A stretch of 64,000 nucleotides of DNA, taken from the NCBI GenBank assembly GCA_028285035.1, contig JANQQF010000192.1, positions 50,062 through 114,061 on the forward strand, read 5' to 3'. A program made the position numbers and the translations under genes. This document shows positions 18,192 through 26,425 of this stretch, one piece after another. Every line of letters starts with the position of its first letter. Position 1 is the first letter of the stretch. The DNA comes from Phycisphaerae bacterium. Lineage in GTDB: Bacteria; Chloroflexota; Anaerolineae; 4572-78; J111. The notes under the pieces were generated by a model. It worked only from the letters and a program-made list of their open reading frames with translations, did not search any database and was not told the origin of the DNA.

Positions 18192-18583
18192 CTCAATGCC
18201 TCCTGGTTTTGGTGTGGTAACCATCCAGTTTGCTTGATCAACCCCTTTTTATGCAAATTTCTTCAATTCCCTCCTTTTTCACTATTTAATGCACAGCGAC
18301 CCATTCGTTATGTAGGGGTGTTTTTTATGAAAATTGAGTATTAGAGTATATGTATAACAATCCTCAGAGTAACAAAATCCTCATTTTAATGCAGTTCCTC
18401 GATGTCGTATGTTTAGTACGAGAGGTTTTACCCGCGCTAAATGTTGTGGCAACTGCGAAAACACCATTTTGATAATGGCATTCTCCTTTCTGGGATATAT
18501 CGTTCCCAGTGACTTAAGATTTGTGTTGATTAGCACCGGTTTGATGATACTGCAACTTTTTGATTAATTTAAGAGGGATAATC
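18192..18583. other. Intergenic, no gene seen
   Basis: AT-rich sequence between the transposase relic and the SDR gene. The only structure noted is a six-base inverted repeat CTGGGA/TCCCAG (18490-18509). No open frame with a ribosome site was found. Confidence 0.5.
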
Positions 18584-19369
18584 CTAAAAAATCTGCTTAG
18601 TCATCACCCCACCATCAACCCGCAGGTTCGTGCCGGTGATCCATCGAGCGGCAGGTGACGCGAGAAAGAGACAGGCATCGGCCACATCATCCGGCATTCC
18701 CAGTCGGGTGAGTGGCGCGGCTTTGCGCCAGCGTTCCACCCCATCTGGCCACAGTTGTTCGATGCCCTCCCGCCAAATTAGACCGGGGGATACGGCGTTG
18801 ACCCGGATGCCGTGTGGGCCTAGCTCATTGGCCGCAGCCATTGTGTGCATCAGTACGCCCCCTTTGGCGGCATTGTAGTGACTGTGCATCGGGGCCGGAT
18901 TTTCGCCTTCGATTGAGGCAATGTTGATAATCGCACCACCATTGCCTTGGTCGATCATCTGTTTGGCCACGAGTTGCGTGCAAAGAAAGGTGCTACGTAA
19001 GTTGGCATCAAGAACGGCATCCCACTCATTCTCGGCCATCTCTAATAAAGTCGACAGGGGATAGATGCCTGCGTTGTTTACCAACACATCGACTTTGCCA
19101 AATGTGGCGACTGTTTCAGCGATCAGACGTTCGACATCAGGCTTTTGAGAGACATCTGCTTGTAGGGCGATGGATTTGCCCCCGCTGGCCTCGATTTCGG
19201 AAACGACGGCTGTCGCTCCTTCTGCGCTGGCACGATAGTTGACGACGACCGCCGCCCCGGCTTCGGCAAAGCGGGTGGCGATGCCTGTGCCCAGCCCACT
19301 ACCACTACCAGTGACGATCACAACTTTGCCTGCAAAATTGAACATTTCATGCGGATGAGGAATTGACAT
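18584..19369 (-). CDS. Short-chain dehydrogenase/reductase (classical SDR)
   Basis: A 261-residue NAD(P)-dependent oxidoreductase. It shows the cofactor motif TGSGSGLG (20-27), NNAG (98-101) and the catalytic Ser152, Tyr165 and Lys169 (YNAAK). The tail ITGTNLRVDGGVMTKQ is typical of classical tetrameric SDRs such as glucose dehydrogenase and FabG relatives. GGAGG lies five bases before the ATG at 19369. It is followed 32 bases away, on the same strand upstream, by the cupin gene, so the two may be cotranscribed. Substrate cannot be told. Confidence 0.85.
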   Translation of the reverse strand: MSIPHPHEMFNFAGKVVIVTGSGSGLGTGIATRFAEAGAAVVVNYRASAEGATAVVSEIEASGGKSIALQADVSQKPDVERLIAETVATFGKVDVLVNNAGIYPLSTLLEMAENEWDAVLDANLRSTFLCTQLVAKQMIDQGNGGAIINIASIEGENPAPMHSHYNAAKGGVLMHTMAAANELGPHGIRVNAVSPGLIWREGIEQLWPDGVERWRKAAPLTRLGMPDDVADACLFLASPAARWITGTNLRVDGGVMTKQIF

Positions 19370-19401
19370 GATGCCTCCAATATAACAATTTGTTTGGTAT
19401 C

Positions 19402-19908
19402 TTATCGAGTGCGGGCTTTGATCTGGTCGATGAACTGGGGGAATTGCTGGATCAGTTCTGCTGCATTTCCCAACTCAAAGCCAACCCACTCAAAGCCTGG
19501 GGCCATTGTCGTGCCAATCAAGGTAAAACCGTGTTCTCCTGCTGGCACGGGGCGTGACCCCTGCCACACCCCTCTGGACACAACTTTTTGAGGACGCATC
19601 CCTGCGTTGAGATCATTGCCTAACAAAAATATCTCGCCCGTGCCATTCGGGTTGAGCAGGAGTAATTCGAGTGGATCACCTATATAAAAATGATAGATCT
19701 CATCGGTATCGAGACGATGCATGGCCGAAAAATCATCAGCAGTGAATAGGGCATAGATGGCCGTCCCGAGTGGACGATCTTGCGTATAGCGAGTGGGTAA
19801 GGTTTCTGCTGATAGACTCTCAGGGGCATAATAGTTTTGTCTGAAATAGCCGCCTTCCTCAGGCAGTGGTTCCAGCTGAAGGAGTTCGATAATATCGGTT
19901 GCTTTCAT
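19402..19908 (-). CDS. Cupin superfamily protein, DUF985 (cupin_5) type
   Basis: A 168-residue protein of the small cupin_5 family, with the signatures LEPLPEEGGYFRQNYYAPES near the N-terminus, TAIYALFTADDFSAMHRLDTDEIYHFYIGDPLELLLL in the middle, and GWQGSRP-like VWQGSRPVPAGEHGFTLIGTTMAPGFE near the end. The family forms a single double-stranded beta-helix; its biochemical role is not established. The ATG at 19908 is preferred over a TTG four codons upstream. It precedes the SDR gene on the same strand. Confidence 0.8.
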   Translation of the reverse strand: MKATDIIELLQLEPLPEEGGYFRQNYYAPESLSAETLPTRYTQDRPLGTAIYALFTADDFSAMHRLDTDEIYHFYIGDPLELLLLNPNGTGEIFLLGNDLNAGMRPQKVVSRGVWQGSRPVPAGEHGFTLIGTTMAPGFEWVGFELGNAAELIQQFPQFIDQIKARTR

Positions 19909-20121
19909 TGTATATCTCAAATATGTTTTGTGGTAAGGGCATCATATAAGATGGCGGAAAAATCAACAATTTGATTACCCGAGTAGGGCTTCCATCCCAT
20001 TGACGCCACTTTGCTTTCCTTCTATACTTTTAGGGAAGTTAAGATTAGTGTGAATTACCTAAAAAATGCTCTTTAAAAGTATAAAAGACGAATTTGTCCC
20101 AATATTGAAAGCTGAGGCGTC

Positions 20122-21174
20122 ATGATGAAACAACTCTCGATTAAATCTCTCTCCCCGAAAATGAAATTTTTCCTCATTGCGATTGCCATTGTCTATACCG
20201 TAGCGATGATTATTTTGATCATTTCATACTCATCTGCCGCGACCGCAACCGGCCGAGTACCCGCATTGGCCATTTCTTTGGTTGAGGAAAGCAACACAGG
20301 CATTTTGGGTCCTGGCGAACAGTTGTGGTTTAAGTTTACGGCGGCCGGTGATGCTAATCAGGTTGAACAGGCCTTGACTCTCTTTTTCACTCCAGGTGAT
20401 GAGCAGCAAATTCGACAAGTTTCCCTTAGGCTTTTTGAAGAAAATCAGCTCCCAGCCGATCCTGAGGCTGTGGATACTGCACATTTTGGGGCGGGGCAGC
20501 CTGTTTCACGAGATAACAATCCTCGTAGTGGTGAGTTGTTGTGGAATGGCTGGCTGTTTTCTGGTCAGAATTACTATCTGCAACTCAAGAATGATAACGC
20601 CATTCCGGTCGATTATTGGTTGTTGACTGATGATGTGATGAGTTACCCAATTGATGTGTCAGAGTTGGCCTTGGTCGAGACTGAGCAATCTGAGCCTGTG
20701 GTTGTCTCAAATGAAGTGGTCGAAGTTGCGGTTGAAGCGATCGCGGATTTAGGAGCGACCCCAAATACTGCTTTGCCATTGATAGAAGAAGAGAATCGGG
20801 GAAAACTCAAGCCAGGCGAGGAAATTTGGTTTAGCTTTGTGCGAACGGATTTAGACAGTGATTTCTTTGAGGAGATGTCGCTGACGTTATATATGACACC
20901 CAACGATTTTAGCCAAATTAACCGTGTTAACTTTGACGTTTTGACGGCTGATGAAGTATCACGCTGGTCTATTCAAGATAATACTGAATTAACTAATGTT
21001 GGGGCAGGAAGTTTTGTAGAACGGGATGATAACCCTCTAACCGGCGCTCGATTTTGGACAGGGTGGGTTGTTGATGGTGATCTCTATTTTGTTCGTCTTC
21101 GTAATGGCAGTGATAGCCAAATCGATTATTGGTTATTTGATGGTGATATTTACTCGCCTGAACTGGGCGAGTAA
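20122..21174 (+). CDS. Membrane-anchored exported protein with two copies of one domain
   Basis: A 350-residue protein with one N-terminal hydrophobic segment (about residues 15-37), acting as signal or anchor, then an extracytoplasmic part made of two related domains. Domain 1 (about 47-170) and domain 2 (about 215-345) share the pattern N-x-G-x-L-x-PGE-x-x-W-F-x-F, a long loop with an aromatic strand, D-NPxxGxxxWxGW, and a closing DYWLxxDD. These resemble pre-peptidase-type beta domains, but I do not assign a family. A Ser/Val/Glu-rich linker joins them. It is a single gene between two short-range transcription units. Function unknown; extracellular binding is a guess. Confidence 0.65.
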   Translation: MMKQLSIKSLSPKMKFFLIAIAIVYTVAMIILIISYSSAATATGRVPALAISLVEESNTGILGPGEQLWFKFTAAGDANQVEQALTLFFTPGDEQQIRQVSLRLFEENQLPADPEAVDTAHFGAGQPVSRDNNPRSGELLWNGWLFSGQNYYLQLKNDNAIPVDYWLLTDDVMSYPIDVSELALVETEQSEPVVVSNEVVEVAVEAIADLGATPNTALPLIEEENRGKLKPGEEIWFSFVRTDLDSDFFEEMSLTLYMTPNDFSQINRVNFDVLTADEVSRWSIQDNTELTNVGAGSFVERDDNPLTGARFWTGWVVDGDLYFVRLRNGSDSQIDYWLFDGDIYSPELGE

Positions 21175-21377
21175 TATTGACCCACCCATAACTTCCTGAG
21201 CTTTTTAGGATGATTTATGGGACAAAAACTTTTGTTAGCTTTCTCTGTTAGGATCAGTAAAGCACTTTAATGACAAATGGATTTGGCATTTTTGCTGAAT
21301 CCATCTTTATTTTAAAGGTCAACTATGCTATACTATGTACTATTATAAACTCTTCTTATCTGCCGCGAGGTATTATC

Positions 21378-21746
21378 ATTAACAAGGTACTTTTAGTCGA
21401 AGATAACCCCCAAAACGCTCTGCTCATTCGTCGCGTTTTAGAAGCCCGTAACTATGAAGTTGTTCATACCGTTGAAGGTGAAACAGGTCTCAATACAGCA
21501 ATTTCAGATCCGCCTGATATTATTTTAGTTGACTTGGGATTACCTGATATGGATGGCCAAACGCTCGTCTCAATCATCAAACATACCCCTGAGCTAAAAG
21601 ATATCCCACTCATTGCGGTCACTGCTTGGCCCGAAGATACCGCCCGCCAGATGGTGCAAGCGTATGGTTGTGATGGATTTATCTCTAAACCCATCAACAC
21701 GCGCACCTTTGCCGATCAAATTGGCCAATTTTTGACGCAATCGTAA
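21378..21746 (+). CDS. Single-domain response regulator (CheY-like)
   Basis: A stand-alone receiver domain of about 122 residues: acidic pair VEDN (8-10), phospho-acceptor Asp52 in VDLGLPDMDG, Thr82, and Lys104 in SKPI. No output domain is present, so it must act by protein contact. The start is uncertain: an in-frame ATG lies at 21270, but a promoter-like stretch and GAGG at 21367-21370 lie downstream of it. The domain proper begins at an ATT (21378) seven bases after GAGG, giving M-N-K-V-L-L-V-E-D. An ATT start is rare. The GNAT gene follows after 8 to 14 bases and is probably in the same operon. Confidence 0.75.
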   Translation: MNKVLLVEDNPQNALLIRRVLEARNYEVVHTVEGETGLNTAISDPPDIILVDLGLPDMDGQTLVSIIKHTPELKDIPLIAVTAWPEDTARQMVQAYGCDGFISKPINTRTFADQIGQFLTQS

Positions 21747-21760
21747 ACCCTCTTTTGAGT

Positions 21761-22609
21761 ATGACATTTGCACATTTTGATTTAATTCCGGCCCAAACTT
21801 TTTCAATTGAAGAGTTAACCGATATTTACAATCAAACTCGGCTGGATTACATCGTGCCGATGCCGATGAATCCCAACAAAATGTTGGAATACATCAATAC
21901 CTATGATATTGATTTAGCTGCCTCTGCTGTCGCTGTCGACGGGAATGAAATTTTAGGTCTGGCCATGTTGGGTGTACGGGAAAATCAGGCTTGGATATCC
22001 CGATTGGGGGTTGTACGGGTTAATCGGCGAAATGGGGCTGGAACAGGGATGGTTGATCATTTAATTGATCAGGCGAAACAACTTGGTTTAGAGAGCATCG
22101 TGATTGAGGTGATTAAGGATAACGTCCCGGCTTTTTCCCTTTTCACCAAGAAGGGGTTTCATAAAACCCGTGACTTGCTTGTATTACGCCGTCCGCCCAG
22201 CCCATCACCTCGGCCACCTGCCAATTTTGAATTCAAGCTGCATCGTGATGAAACCGTGCTAGAATTGCTGAGGCAGCGTACCTCCATCCCCTCGTGGCTG
22301 GATGCCTATGAGTCACTGATGAATACGGGTAACCTAGCTGCCCTTTGGGTACAGACTGACGGTGGGGGGCAGGGATGGCTGGCCTATCAAAAAACCGCCT
22401 TTCAATTGGGCCGTTTGGTTATTCAAACCGAAGCTGGTGATCCTCTCAAAGTCAGCCAAGCCCTCCTCTGCCAACTGCACACAATCCATCCCCGCCACGA
22501 TACCAAAACCGAAAATCTCCCCGCTGACGATCCCCACTGGCCCACCTTTGAGGCAATGAACTATCTAATTAGCTTTGAACGGGATGAAATGGTTTTGCAG
22601 TTGTCGTAG
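21761..22609 (+). CDS. GNAT-family N-acetyltransferase with C-terminal extension
   Basis: A 282-residue protein. Residues 1-150 form a GNAT domain: SRLGVVRVNRRNGAGTGMVDHLI is the acetyl-CoA loop region (the R/Q-x-x-G-x-G/A motif appears as RNGAGTG), and VIKDNVPAFSLFTKKGFHK is the usual motif B. The C-terminal 130 residues resemble a second, degenerate acetyltransferase half and carry no clear cofactor motif. A TTG two codons earlier (21755) is an alternative start. The gene follows the CheY-like gene closely. Substrate unknown. Confidence 0.75.
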   Translation: MTFAHFDLIPAQTFSIEELTDIYNQTRLDYIVPMPMNPNKMLEYINTYDIDLAASAVAVDGNEILGLAMLGVRENQAWISRLGVVRVNRRNGAGTGMVDHLIDQAKQLGLESIVIEVIKDNVPAFSLFTKKGFHKTRDLLVLRRPPSPSPRPPANFEFKLHRDETVLELLRQRTSIPSWLDAYESLMNTGNLAALWVQTDGGGQGWLAYQKTAFQLGRLVIQTEAGDPLKVSQALLCQLHTIHPRHDTKTENLPADDPHWPTFEAMNYLISFERDEMVLQLS

Positions 22610-22649
22610 CTCTAAAATCGTAAATTATAAATTAATCCGAGGTATAACA

Positions 22650-23618
22650 ATGAATTATCAACAGTTAGGTCAAACTGACCTGCACGTCTCTCGACTATGT
22701 TTGGGGACGATGACAATGGGCTGGTCATCTGATAAAGAAACATCCTTTGCGATTATGGATTATGCATTGGAAAATGGCCTGCATTTTTTTGATACCGCCG
22801 ATATTTATTCATTTTGGGTCGAAGGAAACGATGGCGGCGTGTCCGAGAGCTGGATTGGTGAGTGGCTCGCTGCGCGAGGTACCCGCGATCAAATTATCAT
22901 TGCCACCAAAGCACGGGGCCGAATGTGGGAAGGACCTGATGGCGAAGGGTTGAGCCGGAAGCACCTGATGCGGGCCGTAGAAGATAGTCTTCGTCGGCTC
23001 CAAATCGAAACCATCGATCTTTATCAAAGCCACTGGCCGGATGAAGACACTCCCTTGGAAGAAACCTTTCGGGCCTTTGAGGATATGATTCAACAAGGCA
23101 AAGTTCGCTACATCGGTTGCTCAAACCATAATCCGACCCAATTTCAGGCCACGCTTGACCTGAGTGCTGCCCAAAATCTACCCCGTTACGACTCACTCCA
23201 ACCCCACTACAACCTGGTACATCGTCAAGAGTATGAGGCCGAGTTGATGGGGATTTGTCAGCGTGAAAATATAGGGGTAATTCCGTATAGTCCCTTAGCT
23301 GGTGGTTTTTTAACGGGCAAATATCAACGCAACAAACCCGCTCCAGCGGGTAGTCGTGGGGATGGCAATGACCGGATGAAAAATTACACCAACGAACAAG
23401 GCTTTGCCATCGTCGATGCGTTGACCGAAATTGCGGCAACCCACGAGGCAACAATTGCCCAAGTGGCTTTGGCCTGGATGTTAGCCAATCCGACGGTAAC
23501 CTCAGCCATCGTTGGGGCCAACACCGTCAAACAACTTGAGGATACTATCCGAGCGATACAAATTGCCCTTTCCCCCGAAGAGAAAGCCCGACTAGATAAT
23601 TTGCCCAGCCCGACATAA
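22650..23618 (+). CDS. Aldo/keto reductase
   Basis: A 322-residue NADPH-dependent oxidoreductase with the complete AKR tetrad: Asp48, Tyr53, Lys87 and His128 (FDTADIY, ATKARG, YQSHWP). GCSN, IPYSPLAGGFLTGKY and the closing VALAWMLANPTVTSAIVGA segment place it with the potassium-channel-beta/YajO-like branch. The ATG at 22650 is chosen because CCGAGG lies 7 bases upstream; the frame is open upstream but overlaps the GNAT gene end. A strong terminator follows at 23660-23707. Confidence 0.85.
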   Translation: MNYQQLGQTDLHVSRLCLGTMTMGWSSDKETSFAIMDYALENGLHFFDTADIYSFWVEGNDGGVSESWIGEWLAARGTRDQIIIATKARGRMWEGPDGEGLSRKHLMRAVEDSLRRLQIETIDLYQSHWPDEDTPLEETFRAFEDMIQQGKVRYIGCSNHNPTQFQATLDLSAAQNLPRYDSLQPHYNLVHRQEYEAELMGICQRENIGVIPYSPLAGGFLTGKYQRNKPAPAGSRGDGNDRMKNYTNEQGFAIVDALTEIAATHEATIAQVALAWMLANPTVTSAIVGANTVKQLEDTIRAIQIALSPEEKARLDNLPSPT

Positions 23619-23659
23619 AACATCGATAAACCACCAGACATTGCAATTTGTCAATTATT

Positions 23660-23707
23660 AAAAAATTAGAGATTGTGAGGCCTGTTTCTCATAATCTCTA
23701 ATTTTTT
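23660..23707 (+). terminator. Rho-independent terminator after the aldo/keto reductase gene
   Basis: AAAAAATTAGAGATT pairs perfectly with AATCTCTAATTTTTT over 15 bases, and the loop extends the stem with TGAG/CTCA. A T-run closes the structure on the plus strand and an A-run makes it workable in both directions. Confidence 0.8.
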
Positions 23708-23852
23708 GTGTCCGGAGATTGTCAATTTATAGAGCGGAAATTGGTATTATGGGGTAGGGTCTTAAAATTGCTGAAAAATGGCGCTTATTCTCAAATAATT
23801 TTATGTTATTTACTTAAAAGAGTAATCAGACCTGGGTACTATCGATATCGCT

Positions 23853-23883
23853 AAAAATTCCGTACAAACTACGGAGTTTTTTT
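23853..23883 (+). terminator. Hairpin with T-run upstream of the second response regulator
   Basis: AAAAATTCCGTA pairs with TACGGAGTTTTT around a CAAAC loop (one T-G pair), followed by more T. It shares the 17-base word CCGTACAAACTACGGAG with 15231-15249. It lies 190 bases before the response regulator ATG at 24071. Confidence 0.65.
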
Positions 23884-24070
23884 GTATTTCTCCTTAAAAA
23901 ACCCGCAAAATATACCGTTTTCGAGGTCCCCTACTGTGAGTATAATAGGTGGGACGATTAATTGTGAATGTTGTTTGACAAGCCGATACCAGTCTTTTGT
24001 GAGAGGAGGGCTGGGATCGATAGAGAATTGGAGAGACTACTATGATAGGTCGAAAAAGGAACAAAAGACG

Positions 24071-24454
24071 ATGGAATCTCTACAGGCTTTGGAGAACAAC
24101 CGAATCTTATATATCGATGATGACGAAAACAATACCCGTTTAATGAAACGGGTGTTGGAGGCCCATGGATTTGAGGTAATGCTAGCCCCAAATGGTTCAA
24201 TGGGCTTGGCCCAGGCCCACCGCGAGCAACCCGACTTGATTTTACTGGACATTTACATGCCTGACCTGAATGGACACGAAGTGGCCCGCAGATTACGCCG
24301 TTTAGAACGGACCAAAGATACCCCGATTTTAATTGTCAGCTCAAGTTCAAGCAAGCTTGATCGAAACCTGAGTGTTGAGGCTGGCTGTAACGGCTATATC
24401 ACTAAACCCATTAATATCGATTGCATCTCTAGCCAAGTGGCCACTTTTTTATAA
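24071..24454 (+). CDS. Single-domain response regulator (CheY-like)
   Basis: A 127-residue receiver domain: IDDDEN acidic cluster (15-20), phospho-acceptor Asp60 in LLDIYMPDLNG, Ser89-Ser91 in IVSSSS, and Lys111 in TKPI. It has no DNA-binding output domain. The frame is open for 63 codons upstream, but AAAAAGGA a dozen bases before 24071 and the alignment of the domain favour this ATG. It is similar in style to the receiver at 21378 (both end SKPIN/TKPIN) and could be a paralogue. No kinase gene is next to it. It has its own terminator downstream. Confidence 0.8.
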   Translation: MESLQALENNRILYIDDDENNTRLMKRVLEAHGFEVMLAPNGSMGLAQAHREQPDLILLDIYMPDLNGHEVARRLRRLERTKDTPILIVSSSSSKLDRNLSVEAGCNGYITKPINIDCISSQVATFL

Positions 24455-24490
24455 CCCTTATTATTTGGTCACTTGGTGAGTCTCCCTAAG

Positions 24491-24521
24491 AAGCAACCAA
24501 CAGCGTCGTTGGTTGCTTTTT
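24491..24521 (+). terminator. Rho-independent terminator after the response regulator
   Basis: AAGCAACCAAC and GTTGGTTGCTT form an 11-base perfect stem with loop AGCGTC, followed by TTT. Confidence 0.85.
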
Positions 24522-24570
24522 CTTTTGATCTGCTCTATCGTAAATCTAAAATCGCGAGTCATAAATCAAC

Positions 24571-25749
24571 ATGAAACATTATTCTCTCATACTTTCCTTG
24601 TCTCTTGCAATGATCTTTGCCACTATATTTTTTATTACACCCGTTAAAGGCGCTGGATTTGTCGTCACAAAAAGTGATGATACGGCTGATGGCTCCTGTA
24701 CGCTTACGGATTGTTCGTTACGTGAGGCGATCATTGCGGCAAATGCCAATAGCGGTCTTGATACTATCACTATTCCGGCAGGGACTTACACTCTGACCCA
24801 AGCAGGGAGGGAAGAGGATGTTGCTGTGCGGGGTGATCTTGATATTAGCGATGATGTCATCATCACTGGAGCAGGGCCAGGACAAACGATTATCAATGGT
24901 AATCAACTGGATCGGGTCTTTGATCTCCGAAATTTTTTAGGGATCAACGTCGAAATAGAGGGCGTGACCATTTATAATGGTGTGGTCGATGACTCGGGCG
25001 GGGGAATTATTATTCGCTCGGGCACAACACTGCAATTAACCAACAGCAATGTCATCAGCAACAGTTCCACCTCGGATCAAGGGGGTGGCGGCATCTATAT
25101 TCAAGGGACCGGCGTTCTCACCCTGAGCCATAGCAGCGTGGTTAGCAATACCGCAGTGGGGGCAGGCGGTGGCATCAACAACAATAACCAGTTGTTCGCC
25201 AAAAACAGCACCATCAGTCGTAACACAGGTGATTTAGGGGGTGGGGGATTGTACAACAACAATGTCGCCAATCTCAACAATGTTACGATCGCCGAAAATC
25301 AGACCGATAATCTCGGCGGCGGCATTCGCGATATAACGGGTAACGTCACCCTGCAAAACACCCTGCTTGCTGACAATACTTCCAACGGCAGCCCTTCCGA
25401 CTGTAGCACCACCAGCTCACTCATCTCCGCCGGCTACAATCTCATTGAGAGCACCAGCGGTTGCACCATTTCCGGTGACACCACCGGCAATATCACTAAC
25501 CAAGCCGCTCAACTCCTCCCCCTCATCCTCAATGGACAAGCCACCTGGAGCCACCCCCTTGGCTCAACCAGCCCCGCCGTTGATGCGGGTAATCCGGCCA
25601 CTCCCGGCAGCACCTCAACTGCCTGTCAAACCACCGATCAACAAGGCTTTCGTCGTCCTTTGGATGGAAATGGTGATGATACGGCTCAGTGTGATATTGG
25701 GGCGGTTGAGGTGGGGCAGGAGTCATTTTTGCCGGTTGTATCTAAGTAG
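24571..25749 (+). CDS. Exported CSLREA-domain beta-helix surface protein
   Basis: A 392-residue secreted protein. Residues 1-27 are a signal peptide (hydrophobic 6-24, then VKGAG). Residues 43-54 carry CTLTDCSLREAI, the CSLREA signature, followed by the family's typical ANANSGLDTITIPAGTYTLT. From about 95 to 290 it is built of short Asn/Gly/Ser-rich rungs (GGGIYIQGTG, SNTAVGAGGGINN) typical of a right-handed parallel beta-helix. Residues 325-385 form a choice-of-anchor-Q-like end (SPAVDAGNPATPGS...QGFRRPLDGNGDD...CDIGAVE). The last residues, ESFLPVVSK, match the F/Y-L-P-L/V-V tail seen on many Chloroflexota surface proteins. Probably a cell-surface or released adhesin-like or polysaccharide-binding protein. 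Function beyond that is unknown. Confidence 0.8.
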   Translation: MKHYSLILSLSLAMIFATIFFITPVKGAGFVVTKSDDTADGSCTLTDCSLREAIIAANANSGLDTITIPAGTYTLTQAGREEDVAVRGDLDISDDVIITGAGPGQTIINGNQLDRVFDLRNFLGINVEIEGVTIYNGVVDDSGGGIIIRSGTTLQLTNSNVISNSSTSDQGGGGIYIQGTGVLTLSHSSVVSNTAVGAGGGINNNNQLFAKNSTISRNTGDLGGGGLYNNNVANLNNVTIAENQTDNLGGGIRDITGNVTLQNTLLADNTSNGSPSDCSTTSSLISAGYNLIESTSGCTISGDTTGNITNQAAQLLPLILNGQATWSHPLGSTSPAVDAGNPATPGSTSTACQTTDQQGFRRPLDGNGDDTAQCDIGAVEVGQESFLPVVSK

Positions 25750-25768
25750 GATAGGAGATAATAAACCT

Positions 25769-26425
25769 ATGTCAAGTTACTTTCAAGATGATGACAGAGA
25801 AAATTTGATGATTCAACTGTTTGACCTCTACAAGGGTGAAGGTGAAGGACGGTCTGGTGTTGATGCATTTCTTGGAGTCGATGGAATAGAGTTGCCTTTT
25901 GAACTGAAAACAACCTCTAAAGGCTCGGTGACAACAGTGAGAGATTTTGGGCCAAGTCATATTGACAAATGGAAAGATAAACATTGGTTGATAGGCTTTT
26001 TTATGGAGGCAGAACCATATTACAAATACGGTTCCCCAACGATGATGGCCCCGTGGATTAATGAGAAGAAGAATTACATTGAACCTGATTTTGCTTTAGC
26101 TAATCTTGTTCCCGCAAAAATTAATTTTGAGGATTTGTATCATATTTTGGGTAAAAAATCGATATACACGCTTGAGGATGCAACCTATATCCAGAAGAAA
26201 CAGTATAAACAAGTCCAATACATTGAACTTCAAGATTTGGATGATGGTTATAGTCCGGCTCGGATGCTAGAGATTCTACGGGAACGGGCTGAATATATTA
26301 TAAAAAGGGGAAGCACCTTAAATAACCCACATATTCCGTTCAGTTATTTTAAGGAATGGGAGAGAATTACAGAAAATCATGCAGAAACATTGCGAACATT
26401 GGTGAGGCAGCAACTCAGTTCTTGA
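25769..26425 (+). CDS. Type II restriction endonuclease (putative)
   Basis: A 218-residue protein with a PD-(D/E)xK-like core near the N-terminus: Asp32 in SGVDAFLG and Glu45-Leu-Lys47 in PFELK, followed by TTSKGSVTT. The rest is mixed alpha/beta with many charged residues, as usual for restriction enzymes, which share little sequence. The decisive evidence is the neighbour: its 3' end overlaps by 11 bases the 3' end of a cytosine-5 DNA methyltransferase gene. The ATG at 25769 has AGGAG at 25753-25757; the same frame is open 134 codons further upstream, but that part overlaps the CSLREA gene and has a low-complexity Pro/Ala composition. Recognition sequence unknown. Confidence 0.7.
   Translation: MSSYFQDDDRENLMIQLFDLYKGEGEGRSGVDAFLGVDGIELPFELKTTSKGSVTTVRDFGPSHIDKWKDKHWLIGFFMEAEPYYKYGSPTMMAPWINEKKNYIEPDFALANLVPAKINFEDLYHILGKKSIYTLEDATYIQKKQYKQVQYIELQDLDDGYSPARMLEILRERAEYIIKRGSTLNNPHIPFSYFKEWERITENHAETLRTLVRQQLSS

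Noticed and set aside
25367..25768. A 134-codon extension of the restriction enzyme
   Set aside because: It overlaps the CSLREA gene, is low-complexity (Ala, Pro, Ser, Thr), and a ribosome site lies just before the ATG at 25769.
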